The position numbers and the translations under genes are program-made. Shown here piece by piece: positions 28,235 through 36,422 of a stretch of 64,000 nucleotides of DNA. The DNA is taken from assembly GCF_035621135.1 (NCBI RefSeq), contig NZ_CP141728.1, forward strand, positions 186,001-250,000, given 5' to 3'. Origin of the DNA: Sinanaerobacter sp. ZZT-01. GTDB taxonomy: Bacteria > Bacillota > Clostridia > Peptostreptococcales > Anaerovoracaceae. The notes below the pieces were generated by a model. It did no database searches and was not told the origin of the DNA. It saw only the letters and a program-made list of their open reading frames with translations. How positions within the stretch are numbered: the stretch's first letter is position 1; each line of letters begins with the position of its first letter.

Positions 28235-29128
28235 TCACCCCTCCCAATCGTCGCCTACAGACATTAAATATTTCTTGACGCCCAACCAGAGGAGTCCCAC
28301 CTTTAAATCTTTAACTGGTATCTGCGTGTTCTTCGGGAGCTGCTCTGCAATATGCTGCAAGCAGTATCCCTCTTGAATAACAATAAATCTGAAAATTCCC
28401 GGTTGTAAGGCTTTGCTCGGACAGCTGTAAATACAGTTCAAACAGAAATGACATTTACGACCAAAAGTCGGTCTTCCATCCAGCATGATGATATTTCCGG
28501 AGGGGCAGTGCTCTGCACACCAGCCACATCGTGTGCAGTGTTCCGTCACCTTTATCTGCTTACCCCAGTAGTGTCCGCCTAAAGTTTCCAGCCTTCCTAT
28601 CAGAGAAAATATCCTGTCAATCCATAACGGATGCGTTTTTTTTCTGACATCTGACAAAAGATCATCTGTGATCTTCCGAACCATTTTAGGTAATGCTTGT
28701 ATCAATAAGTACGGTAATGGATTTGGAGGAAGTATAATCCAATTGGAAGGCATAACGATCATTTTATCATATATCACACGGTAGCCTTTTTGGGTAAGCC
28801 TTTTGATACTGCTGACTCGGCAGGCTGTATTTGGACAGATATCACCTCCTCCGGAAACAGAGATTACCGCTGCACAGGCTTTCTCTACCGCCTCCAAAGC
28901 ATCGATCCACTTATAAACTGCATTCGGTGCGTTAAAAGCATGGACCGGAAACAGCAAAAGAAGCAAATCATGTTCCTCTTGATTCCGATTCATTCCTTCG
29001 GTAATCTGTTCAATCGTGCAGATACAGCCCTTGGATTCCAAATCTTTTTGAAACTGTTTGGAAGCCATTTCCGTACCTCCTGTGCCGGAATAGTAAGCGA
29101 TCTTTATTTTCGAATAGGCATTTATCAT
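28235..29128 (-). CDS. EFR1 family ferrodoxin (flavodoxin plus two 4Fe-4S clusters)
   Basis: 297 residues. The N-terminal flavodoxin-like domain has the YYSGTGGTEMAS FMN-binding loop. Two C-terminal ferredoxin motifs follow (CTRCGWCAEHCPSG and CHFCLNCIYSCPS). EFR1 proteins are common in anaerobic Clostridia and are thought to shuttle electrons; the partner is unknown. The start is ATG 29128 after GGAGGG; a longer frame upstream lacks support. Confidence 0.93.
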   Translation of the reverse strand: MINAYSKIKIAYYSGTGGTEMASKQFQKDLESKGCICTIEQITEGMNRNQEEHDLLLLLFPVHAFNAPNAVYKWIDALEAVEKACAAVISVSGGGDICPNTACRVSSIKRLTQKGYRVIYDKMIVMPSNWIILPPNPLPYLLIQALPKMVRKITDDLLSDVRKKTHPLWIDRIFSLIGRLETLGGHYWGKQIKVTEHCTRCGWCAEHCPSGNIIMLDGRPTFGRKCHFCLNCIYSCPSKALQPGIFRFIVIQEGYCLQHIAEQLPKNTQIPVKDLKVGLLWLGVKKYLMSVGDDWEG

Positions 29129-29218
29129 ACCTTCCCTCCTCTTAAATAAGATGTACAATCGCCCTTCTATCAATCATTTTTTCTATTCTTTGGCTGCCGT
29201 AACAACAACAGCCAGTCT

Positions 29219-29626
29219 TCATCCGTTTGGAAGTTCTTCAAATTGTGGTACTTTCTCTAAGTCATGATCCCAACTTGCTCTATTTGTACAGTAGATGTGT
29301 CCCTGCGGCTTGATGTGTATATCACTATCCATACATCCTGCCGGAACAACCAGCAGTTTCCCATTGAACTGAATATTTGGCAGCGCAGATCCGCAATTAG
29401 AGCAAAAGCTTTTTATGTGACCTTCTGAATGATAATTAAATATTTTAGCTTTCTCTTCACCGGACAGCCATCTTAACTTAGCCGTAGAAGAAAACAGATT
29501 CGCCGCATGGGCGGAACCTGTGTCCTTACGACATCGCTCGCAATGACAAAGAAAGAAATGTTCAAACTCTCCTTCAATTTCAAAAGTAACTTCACCGCAA
29601 AGACAAGATCCTTTATATTTCATCAT
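29219..29626 (-). CDS. GFA family protein (glutathione-dependent formaldehyde-activating-like)
   Basis: About 135 residues with the zinc cysteines of the family: GSCLCGEV, HCERCRKDTG and CSNCGSALP. The named activity has been disputed for the family, so the function is open. Two ATGs at 29626 and 29623 both sit near AAAGGAG. Confidence 0.92.
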   Translation of the reverse strand: MMKYKGSCLCGEVTFEIEGEFEHFFLCHCERCRKDTGSAHAANLFSSTAKLRWLSGEEKAKIFNYHSEGHIKSFCSNCGSALPNIQFNGKLLVVPAGCMDSDIHIKPQGHIYCTNRASWDHDLEKVPQFEELPNG

Positions 29627-29773
29627 CAAATCTCCTTTTCAATCATCCAATTTTTAAATCAAGCTTAAAGCAATCGATTTTCTCATGTTTGATCCGCACC
29701 CATGACCTATCCAAAAAGACAGTAACTTTTAGCTTTCATATATGAAACAGCGAAATCTTAGATGGTCATAATA

Positions 29774-30025
29774 CTATTCATTAATCGTAAAGATACCTAT
29801 AATTTTATTGCAAGTATCACAAAAATACGTATCTTTAAATTTTTCTACACCCATCAAGCTTATATCCATAGCATTTATGTCTTTTCCATCACTCCTGTCC
29901 CAGGCTTTTAAGCCTTTTTTATCAAACTCATTTTGCGGGTACCATTTAAATTCCCCGCTGATACGTTTTCCGCTAAGAATGATTCCACCTTTTGTCATTT
30001 CTTTTCCACAAATCGGACAAACCAT
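29774..30025 (-). CDS. PF20097-type small zinc-ribbon protein
   Basis: 83 residues with two paired cysteines, CPICGK at the start and CDTCNK near the end, and a GEFKWYPQNE centre typical of this small uncharacterised family. A sigma-A promoter lies 75 bases upstream. Confidence 0.8.
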   Translation of the reverse strand: MVCPICGKEMTKGGIILSGKRISGEFKWYPQNEFDKKGLKAWDRSDGKDINAMDISLMGVEKFKDTYFCDTCNKIIGIFTINE

Positions 30026-30100
30026 ATTTCACCTCACATTTTTTTGCAATTTTCAGGCAGCTCACTTGTCAAGAGTTGCTTTTTACTGCCTGTATTTCTA

Positions 30101-30129
30101 ATTATACAACTTTTTAAAGTGTAATCCAA
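30101..30129 (-). promoter_or_regulatory. sigma-A promoter of the zinc-ribbon gene
   Basis: On the minus strand TTGGAT (30124-30129), 17-base spacer, TATAAT (30101-30106). Between it and the gene, CAGGCAG (30051-30060 area) can pair with CTGCCTG, a possible leader hairpin. Confidence 0.6.
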
Positions 30130-30211
30130 CTGAAAGAGCTGTTGCTCTACGCATTTGTCCTTCTGTTATTCTGAAATTTCTGCTCATATGCAATATCCTG
30201 TAGAATACAAT

Positions 30212-30254
30212 AAAAAGGATTTGACTGCAAAAATAATATTTTACAATCAAATCC
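30212..30254 (-). terminator. terminator after the SLH protein gene (repeat copy A)
   Basis: On the minus strand GGATTTGA and TCAAATCC pair around an A/T-rich centre, followed by T5. It is closely related to the hairpin at 33413-33451 on the other side of the same gene. Confidence 0.8.
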
Positions 30255-30271
30255 CCAATGTTTTCTATACT

Positions 30272-33200
30272 TTATTTATTAATTAATTGAGCTTGAATTA
30301 ACAGGTTTCTTACGGCTGTTGCAGCTTCGCTATTATTGAATATACCTTTAGGCACTATGGTGTCTTCTGTTCTTCCATTAAAGACCCCACTGCTTAAAGC
30401 TCTTTCTACATTTTTATATGCCCATGGTGCTATTTCTTTCTTGTCTTTATAAGTTTCTATTCTATTAGAATTCTTTTCTTTTAGGTTAACGATATCCATC
30501 GCTCTAGCATACATAGTCATCGCTTCTTCTCGACTGATTTGAGCATTGGCTTTAAAACTTCCATCCTCGTATCCATTGATAATACCATATTGTGATGCTA
30601 TTGCAATCGCATCTGCAAATTCGTCTTGTACTGCCACATCAATGAATTGTCCAGGTTTAGCAGCGTTTGATCTGTAGATTCCCAAAGCCTTGGTAATGTA
30701 CTGTGCAAACGATCCTCTGGTGATTGCTTCATCTGGTTTAAAGCTTTCCGGATTACTGATAATTAATCTGGATGCCATATCATTGACAGCATTTTTGGAC
30801 CAATGATTTTCTACTGAGGATACCGTTATATTATGTTCTATCACACTATACGTGGAGTTTGTAAGAGAATTTATCCGTGCAAAGCATTGGCCGTCTTCCT
30901 TAAATGCGGTTGTAGGTACAGGGCAAAGTTTACCGGATTTATCCACCACAACTGCTGTTGTGATATTATCTAAGCTAACGTTCTTCGGAATGGTTAATAC
31001 TCTTTCTACATAACTGCTAAACCTCTCCGCTTCTACTTTTTTGTCCCCATATATGCAGTTGATATTAAACGTCTCTGGATTAACAAGCAATTTACAATTC
31101 ATTTCTTTAGCGGCCTTATCGATTGCTGCTTTCACTTGTTCCGTTGTTTTTGAGATTTCTATGTTCACTTCTATGTCTTTAAGTGATATCTCTTTACCAA
31201 TGTTTTTTGATATACTGTCTATAGCAATTTGGGATGCTGGCAGAACATATGTGACTGTGTCTGTTCTAACTTCTAAAACAGCTTGTTTTAATTCCATATT
31301 TTTAACAAGTTGTCCACTTAACTTGAAGTCTACTTTGTCTGCTTGTTTATTCACTGGTATCGTCACTGTTGGTTTTTCTTCTTGCTTCATTTTTTCTTCT
31401 ATTTTTGCTTCATCCGCTGTAACTGTTACTACAGCATCATTGTTGATCTTTTCTATCTTTACATTAGCAGCTATTGCACTTTTACCATTGATACTGATTT
31501 CAATGCTTTCATTTTTATTTGGAGTAGTACTTTTACTGTGGTGGGATCTACGCTCTTCTTTTATGATTGCATCAAACAATACTTTGTTTGTACTTTCTAC
31601 AGGTTCACCGGAAGCGACTCCATGCTTTGCTACTGGGGTTACTTCAAAACTAATATATTTCCCTTGATCTGATTCTTTTATCACATAAGTTGTTGTGTTC
31701 GCTCCATCAATCTGTATTTTGTTTTTTCCTTTTGCATCCTCTGATCGATACCATTTAAATATACTAGTACCTTCCAGGTCATTGTTCTTTTGCTTATAGG
31801 TATAATGTCCTGTCAAAGTTTCTGTCTCAGCTGTTTTTGTCAGAGCAACTCCTGGCTGAGCGGATCCCGTTATGGACACAGATTGAGCCTCTGGTTTTTC
31901 TGATTTAATACTGGCAGTAGCTGTTGGCGCAATATCAATGAGATAATATTTATCTGTATCGTCTCCTTGTAAACTCAAATTGATCAAACTAACTTCTTTG
32001 TCATTTCCCATATCCGCATTTATAAAAACTGCCTCTGAACTTAAGCTTACATTAGACAAATCTTCTCCTGTTAAACTAACAAGATGTACGGAACTGTCTA
32101 TACTTATATTGGCATCTGCATTTCCATCATATAGCTTATCCTCTGCTTTTAAAACCCCTGCTATTCCAAGAAGCTTTTTAAAATTTGGGTATTGTCCGCT
32201 TTCTTTGTTCCAAACAGAAGATGTCCATGATGAAAATGTTAAAACATCTTGCATCTCACTCGTCGTTTTTCCAGTACCTATGACAGAATAACTATAAGTA
32301 GCAGTATCTTTATCCCAAAAATTATTTATATCTAAACTACCTGATCCGCCTTGTCCTGCAAAGCTTCCTAGATAGGCGGTGCTACCAGATGCACTTTCTA
32401 CTTTTCCTGTTGAATAACAATTTTTTATACTTGATCCACTTACACATCCAACAAATCCTCCCATACGATAAACTTGATAGTCCTTCGAATTCGTTACATC
32501 TCCGGTTGAATAGCTATTTTCTATACTTGAATGGCCCCAAACACCGCCTATTAGTCCACCTACTTGTGCCCTCCCATCGCGTACATCACCTATTGAATAA
32601 CAAGCTTTTACAGAAACGTCTTTAATCATTCCAACTAAACCTGCATGCCATATGTTGGCCTCTATACTCTCACTGGAATTATTTGTATATCCCTTTGTTC
32701 CTTCGGCTATTATCAAAACATTTGTGTAACTTCCCACAATACTAGAATTATGGGCCGCACGACCAATGAGTCCTCCCACTGAAAGACGACCGGTAATCGT
32801 TCCGGTAGCATAAGAATTGAAAATAATACTGCTGTTTTCTATATAACCTGCTACTGCTCCTATGTACCCAGCTCCTTCTAAATCTACATTTTCTAAAGCA
32901 AGATTTTTAAGAACTGCACCATCTAAATATCCAAACAAACCTATATAATAACTTTCCGGATACTCTGATTTCTTCACTGCAATCTCTTGTTTAATTTTTA
33001 AATTATTGATTTTATAACCCTGTCCGTCATATACTCCTGTAAAGAAATGGTCTTCATTCCCTATCGGATTCCAACCGGTTCCCGACTGATAAGATGTCAA
33101 ATCAATATCACTTGTCTGTAAATAATATTTATTCCATTCACTCGAATTTTCTGACAGCCAATAAAGGTCAGCCGCTGAACTGATTTTATAAGGATCAGTT

Positions 33201-33334
33201 GCTGTTCCTGAACCGTCCGGTATAGATTCTGCCATTACAGGCACAGGCGTATAAATAAATGTAATCGCTATCATAAGGACTATTGCCAAAACAATCCGAG
33301 CAACTTTTTTCAATAAACTGATTGAATAAACCAT
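30272..33334 (-). CDS. secreted GLUG/YDG/SLH-domain cell-surface protein
   Basis: About 1,020 residues. A signal peptide (LLKKVARIVLAIVLMIAITF to VMAES) precedes GLUG-type beta-helical repeats (about 60-340; AGLVGMIKDVSVKACYSIG-like units). Next are a YDG domain (KLYDGNADANI, about 400), an Ig/fibronectin-like middle, and three S-layer homology repeats at the end (NHWSKNAVNDMASRLI, FIDVAVQDEFADAI, APWAYKNVERALSSG). SLH repeats usually bind pyruvylated cell-wall polymer, so it should be displayed on the surface; an adhesin role is inference. Start ATG 33334 follows GGGAAGGG; ATG 33352 is the alternative. Confidence 0.92.
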   Translation of the reverse strand: MVYSISLLKKVARIVLAIVLMIAITFIYTPVPVMAESIPDGSGTATDPYKISSAADLYWLSENSSEWNKYYLQTSDIDLTSYQSGTGWNPIGNEDHFFTGVYDGQGYKINNLKIKQEIAVKKSEYPESYYIGLFGYLDGAVLKNLALENVDLEGAGYIGAVAGYIENSSIIFNSYATGTITGRLSVGGLIGRAAHNSSIVGSYTNVLIIAEGTKGYTNNSSESIEANIWHAGLVGMIKDVSVKACYSIGDVRDGRAQVGGLIGGVWGHSSIENSYSTGDVTNSKDYQVYRMGGFVGCVSGSSIKNCYSTGKVESASGSTAYLGSFAGQGGSGSLDINNFWDKDTATYSYSVIGTGKTTSEMQDVLTFSSWTSSVWNKESGQYPNFKKLLGIAGVLKAEDKLYDGNADANISIDSSVHLVSLTGEDLSNVSLSSEAVFINADMGNDKEVSLINLSLQGDDTDKYYLIDIAPTATASIKSEKPEAQSVSITGSAQPGVALTKTAETETLTGHYTYKQKNNDLEGTSIFKWYRSEDAKGKNKIQIDGANTTTYVIKESDQGKYISFEVTPVAKHGVASGEPVESTNKVLFDAIIKEERRSHHSKSTTPNKNESIEISINGKSAIAANVKIEKINNDAVVTVTADEAKIEEKMKQEEKPTVTIPVNKQADKVDFKLSGQLVKNMELKQAVLEVRTDTVTYVLPASQIAIDSISKNIGKEISLKDIEVNIEISKTTEQVKAAIDKAAKEMNCKLLVNPETFNINCIYGDKKVEAERFSSYVERVLTIPKNVSLDNITTAVVVDKSGKLCPVPTTAFKEDGQCFARINSLTNSTYSVIEHNITVSSVENHWSKNAVNDMASRLIISNPESFKPDEAITRGSFAQYITKALGIYRSNAAKPGQFIDVAVQDEFADAIAIASQYGIINGYEDGSFKANAQISREEAMTMYARAMDIVNLKEKNSNRIETYKDKKEIAPWAYKNVERALSSGVFNGRTEDTIVPKGIFNNSEAATAVRNLLIQAQLINK

Positions 33335-33412
33335 ATTTTTTTCCCTTCCCATCTAATTTACTTTTTTATATTTATTTTACTGGCTCATGCGTAACAAAAC
33401 CGTAACAAAAAA

Positions 33413-33451
33413 AGGTCTGACCGCAATATACAATAATTTACAGTCAAACCT
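33413..33451 (-). terminator. terminator between the response regulator and the SLH gene (repeat copy B)
   Basis: On the minus strand AGGTTTGA and TCAGACCT pair (one G-T) and T7 follows. Sequence and length nearly match the hairpin at 30217-30254. Confidence 0.82.
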
Positions 33452-33490
33452 ATATTTTTTTTTATGAATATTCCCAGCGTCAGCTTTCCT

Positions 33491-34300
33491 TTAACCAAAG
33501 TCCCTCTGCTCTTTACTTTGACATAGCCTTCCTGTTGTCAGTTCTGCCCAACTGTAGTTTACCATATATTCTCCAGCAAATGCGTTCATCGTAGGTACAT
33601 CACATTCTAAAAAACGATAATAGTCACAATCAAACTGATTTGTATCCACAGCAATATAATTTCGCTTTCGCACGATCACATCTTTTGCTCCCACTTTTTT
33701 TAATGTTTTCAGCAGGTCAGATATATGTACCCGCAATTGGGTTTGCAAAGAACTGTCATATGGTCTATCCTCATACAGTATGGCAGCTAGTTCCTGCATG
33801 GTCAGCCCCGCCCCTCTTCGATCCACCAGACAGGCAAAAAGTTCCTTGGTTCGGCTTCGTTCAAAAAATAGTGGCTTTCCCTGTGCAAATATCTCAAAGT
33901 TTCCAAAGGTCTGCACCTGAATAAATGCTTCTTTTATCGGCAAAGGATATCGCAAGTTTTCTATCTCTTCCTGTATCTGTTCCACGCTCACCGGCTTAGT
34001 GATATACCCGCTGGCATGCAGTGTGAACGCCTCAGGCATATATTTCGGAAAGCCTGTTACAAATACCAGATTGACTTTAGGTAACGTTTCTTTAAAACAC
34101 AAAGCCAGTTCAATTCCGCTCATACCATACATTTCTATATCCAAGAATGCCACATCGGGATAAAATCCTTTTCCGATTTCGTCCAGTGCCTTCTGTGGGT
34201 GCAAAAACCCTCGGATCTCCGCCTGCGGCTGTGCCTTCTTTAATTTGGAAAGCAGATTCTCCAGTGCAAGCCGTTCATCATCCACCGCAATAAAATTCAT
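33491..34300 (-). CDS. response regulator with SARP/BTAD-like output domain
   Basis: 269 residues. The receiver (VDDERLALENLL, phospho-Asp in VAFLDIEMYGMSG, Lys in YITKPVS) is followed by a winged helix (FGNFEIFAQGKPLFFERSRTKELFACLVD) and a bacterial transcriptional activator segment (LRVHISDLLKTLKK, FDCDYYRFLE). This output type is less common than OmpR or LytTR. Its ATG overlaps the kinase stop by four bases, so the pair is coupled. Likely targets are unknown, but the adjacent SLH gene is a candidate. Confidence 0.9.
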   Translation of the reverse strand: MNFIAVDDERLALENLLSKLKKAQPQAEIRGFLHPQKALDEIGKGFYPDVAFLDIEMYGMSGIELALCFKETLPKVNLVFVTGFPKYMPEAFTLHASGYITKPVSVEQIQEEIENLRYPLPIKEAFIQVQTFGNFEIFAQGKPLFFERSRTKELFACLVDRRGAGLTMQELAAILYEDRPYDSSLQTQLRVHISDLLKTLKKVGAKDVIVRKRNYIAVDTNQFDCDYYRFLECDVPTMNAFAGEYMVNYSWAELTTGRLCQSKEQRDFG

Positions 34301-36129
34301 AGATTCACCCCCTTTGGTATAGACATGGTCACTACTGTGCCGACATCGATTTTGCTGTCAATGCAAAAGCCGCCCCCACATTGACGGTGTAACCGTTCCC
34401 GTGCATTATCAATTCCTATATGATACCCTTCAATCCATATATCGCTATTCAGATCAAAACCCACACCGTCATCTGTTACCTGAATAATGTAGTCGGTCTG
34501 ACCATCCCTAATGGAAATAGTAATGGTACCACCCTCTGCTCGTTTCGTGATCCCATGGCGTACCGCGTTTTCCACCATGGGCTGTACCACCAGCGGCGGT
34601 ACGAGAAAACCGTCCGCTTGAATGTCATACTCTACCTTAAGCCGCTCCTCAAAGCGCATTTGTTCTAATGAAAGGTAATGCTTCACATTCGATAACTCCC
34701 GTTCAATCCGAATAAGCTGTGTCTCGGTGGAGAAGTCGATATTACTACGTAGAAAGGCGGCAAAATCCACAATTGCTCTCTGTGCTTTTTCACTATCAGT
34801 TTCGCAGAGCTGCTCGATAGCCGTCAACGTGTTATAAAGAAAATGAGGCTTAATCTGCGTTTGCAACAATGCCGTTTCAGTCCATTTTATTCTTTCGGAA
34901 GCCTCCTGATACTGTTGGCGTACTTGCTGACCATCTAATTGCATCCATCTAACATATTCCGTTATTGCGACTGCAAAGACCATGGAAACAGTTAGCATAA
35001 TAATCAGTTCAGTGGGCAGATGAAACGTCGATATACCCATCTGAATTATACCTTCACAGACAAGCATAGATATCGCATACAATAAGATGGTCAAGCCCCA
35101 CCCAATCATAAACAATCGCTGTTCCTTATGCCCGGATCGATGCATTCTAAATGATACGTATAAAATAAAAAGTGGAATAATAATTGTCAAAGAATGCCCA
35201 TAAAAGTTTGCCGCCACTTTATCCATAAAGCAGATAGGGTAGCCCATAAGACAGGCCGCAATAAAGAATAACAAGGTTTTGTAATAAAACTTATTGTAGA
35301 CTTTAACACCTGAAAAGATGATAAAAAACACGATGATTGAAAGGATAAACAACAATCCGATTTCGATCGATAATCTCATTATAATATAGGAATGAGAAGG
35401 TATTATGATATTATACATCCCATAGCTGATACCCTGATGGATGCTGAGCAGTAGAATGCATATGGAAAAAGCAAGAAGGTTTTTATCTTTGATCTTAAAA
35501 AAAGCAATTAAGTTTGTGAATGCAACTGCTACCAGCATTCCAAAAAGAAAACTGTTCAAGGAGAACTCTACAATCCTAGCCTGATTCAGTTCTTTTTGTG
35601 TATAAAATTCCAGCGTATAATTATGTGAATAGTCAGATTGAATTCTCATATATATGGGCTTTTCTCTAAGCGTATCTGTATTTAGTTGAAACACCGGATA
35701 TGTCATGCGCTCGTCATCTCTAGTTAAACTGTTAGCCCAACCGGAGTAATGAACATCATAGCCATCTTCCGTTGGTATGTAAAGCTGTACGTCCTGTATA
35801 TTCGGACAGAACAATGCAATGTAATTTTTCAGCAGTCTCCGCTTCTTTGCCTCAATCCGAATCCAAAAAGTTGAGTGGCTTCTACCAAAGGAGAACGATG
35901 GGGTCTCATTCCTCACAAAACCACCCTGATCCCATTTGGCAGAAGCGTCATAAACAGTCAACCGTCCGACGGTATCTTCATAATAGGAGATCATCATCTG
36001 ATCTGGAAGCGCACGTTCCTCTTTCGGCGGAATATTCAGTGTGTAAATTATTCCAAAACTTACAAGCAATGTCAACAGCCCTACCCCAGTGAATATGAGC
36101 GATTTTTCTGTTTTTTTTGAATTGTTCAT
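34297..36129 (-). CDS. 7TMR-DISM sensor histidine kinase (LytS-like HPK7 catalytic core)
   Basis: About 610 residues. An N-terminal helix, an extracytoplasmic DISMED2-like beta-sandwich (about 45-190) and seven membrane helices (about 195-390) precede a His_kinase domain with His in QIKPHFLYN. The ATPase domain has MVENAVRHG, DDGVGF and IGIDNARERL. DISMED2 domains are thought to bind carbohydrate, so a sugar or cell-wall signal is possible. ATG 36129 is preferred to the TTG at 36150. Confidence 0.9.
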   Translation of the reverse strand: MNNSKKTEKSLIFTGVGLLTLLVSFGIIYTLNIPPKEERALPDQMMISYYEDTVGRLTVYDASAKWDQGGFVRNETPSFSFGRSHSTFWIRIEAKKRRLLKNYIALFCPNIQDVQLYIPTEDGYDVHYSGWANSLTRDDERMTYPVFQLNTDTLREKPIYMRIQSDYSHNYTLEFYTQKELNQARIVEFSLNSFLFGMLVAVAFTNLIAFFKIKDKNLLAFSICILLLSIHQGISYGMYNIIIPSHSYIIMRLSIEIGLLFILSIIVFFIIFSGVKVYNKFYYKTLLFFIAACLMGYPICFMDKVAANFYGHSLTIIIPLFILYVSFRMHRSGHKEQRLFMIGWGLTILLYAISMLVCEGIIQMGISTFHLPTELIIMLTVSMVFAVAITEYVRWMQLDGQQVRQQYQEASERIKWTETALLQTQIKPHFLYNTLTAIEQLCETDSEKAQRAIVDFAAFLRSNIDFSTETQLIRIERELSNVKHYLSLEQMRFEERLKVEYDIQADGFLVPPLVVQPMVENAVRHGITKRAEGGTITISIRDGQTDYIIQVTDDGVGFDLNSDIWIEGYHIGIDNARERLHRQCGGGFCIDSKIDVGTVVTMSIPKGVNL

Positions 36130-36422
36130 ATAACCTATTCTTTCCTTCAATAAACCACCGATACCGTAAAGAGAACATAATCAGAAGCGTACTTTGCCGC
36201 TTCATTCTTTTACTTTAATTATATAACGGATTTAATATATTTTCCAATACATGCTTTACAAGTAGACTATATTTTGCTTCATGACGTATCTCGTAAGCCT
36301 GCCTCTGCAACCATTGGTTTTTTTATTTACCTCATCATTGCAAAGAAATAAAAATGGTGATATTATATAGTTTACTCACTCATACATCAACCATATCATA
36401 TAAATAATAGCGAGGTACACGT

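Noticed and set aside
30098-30187. 29-codon minus-strand frame (MSRNFRITEG..)
   Set aside because: Weak ribosome site, overlaps the promoter of the zinc-ribbon gene, and no recognisable motif.
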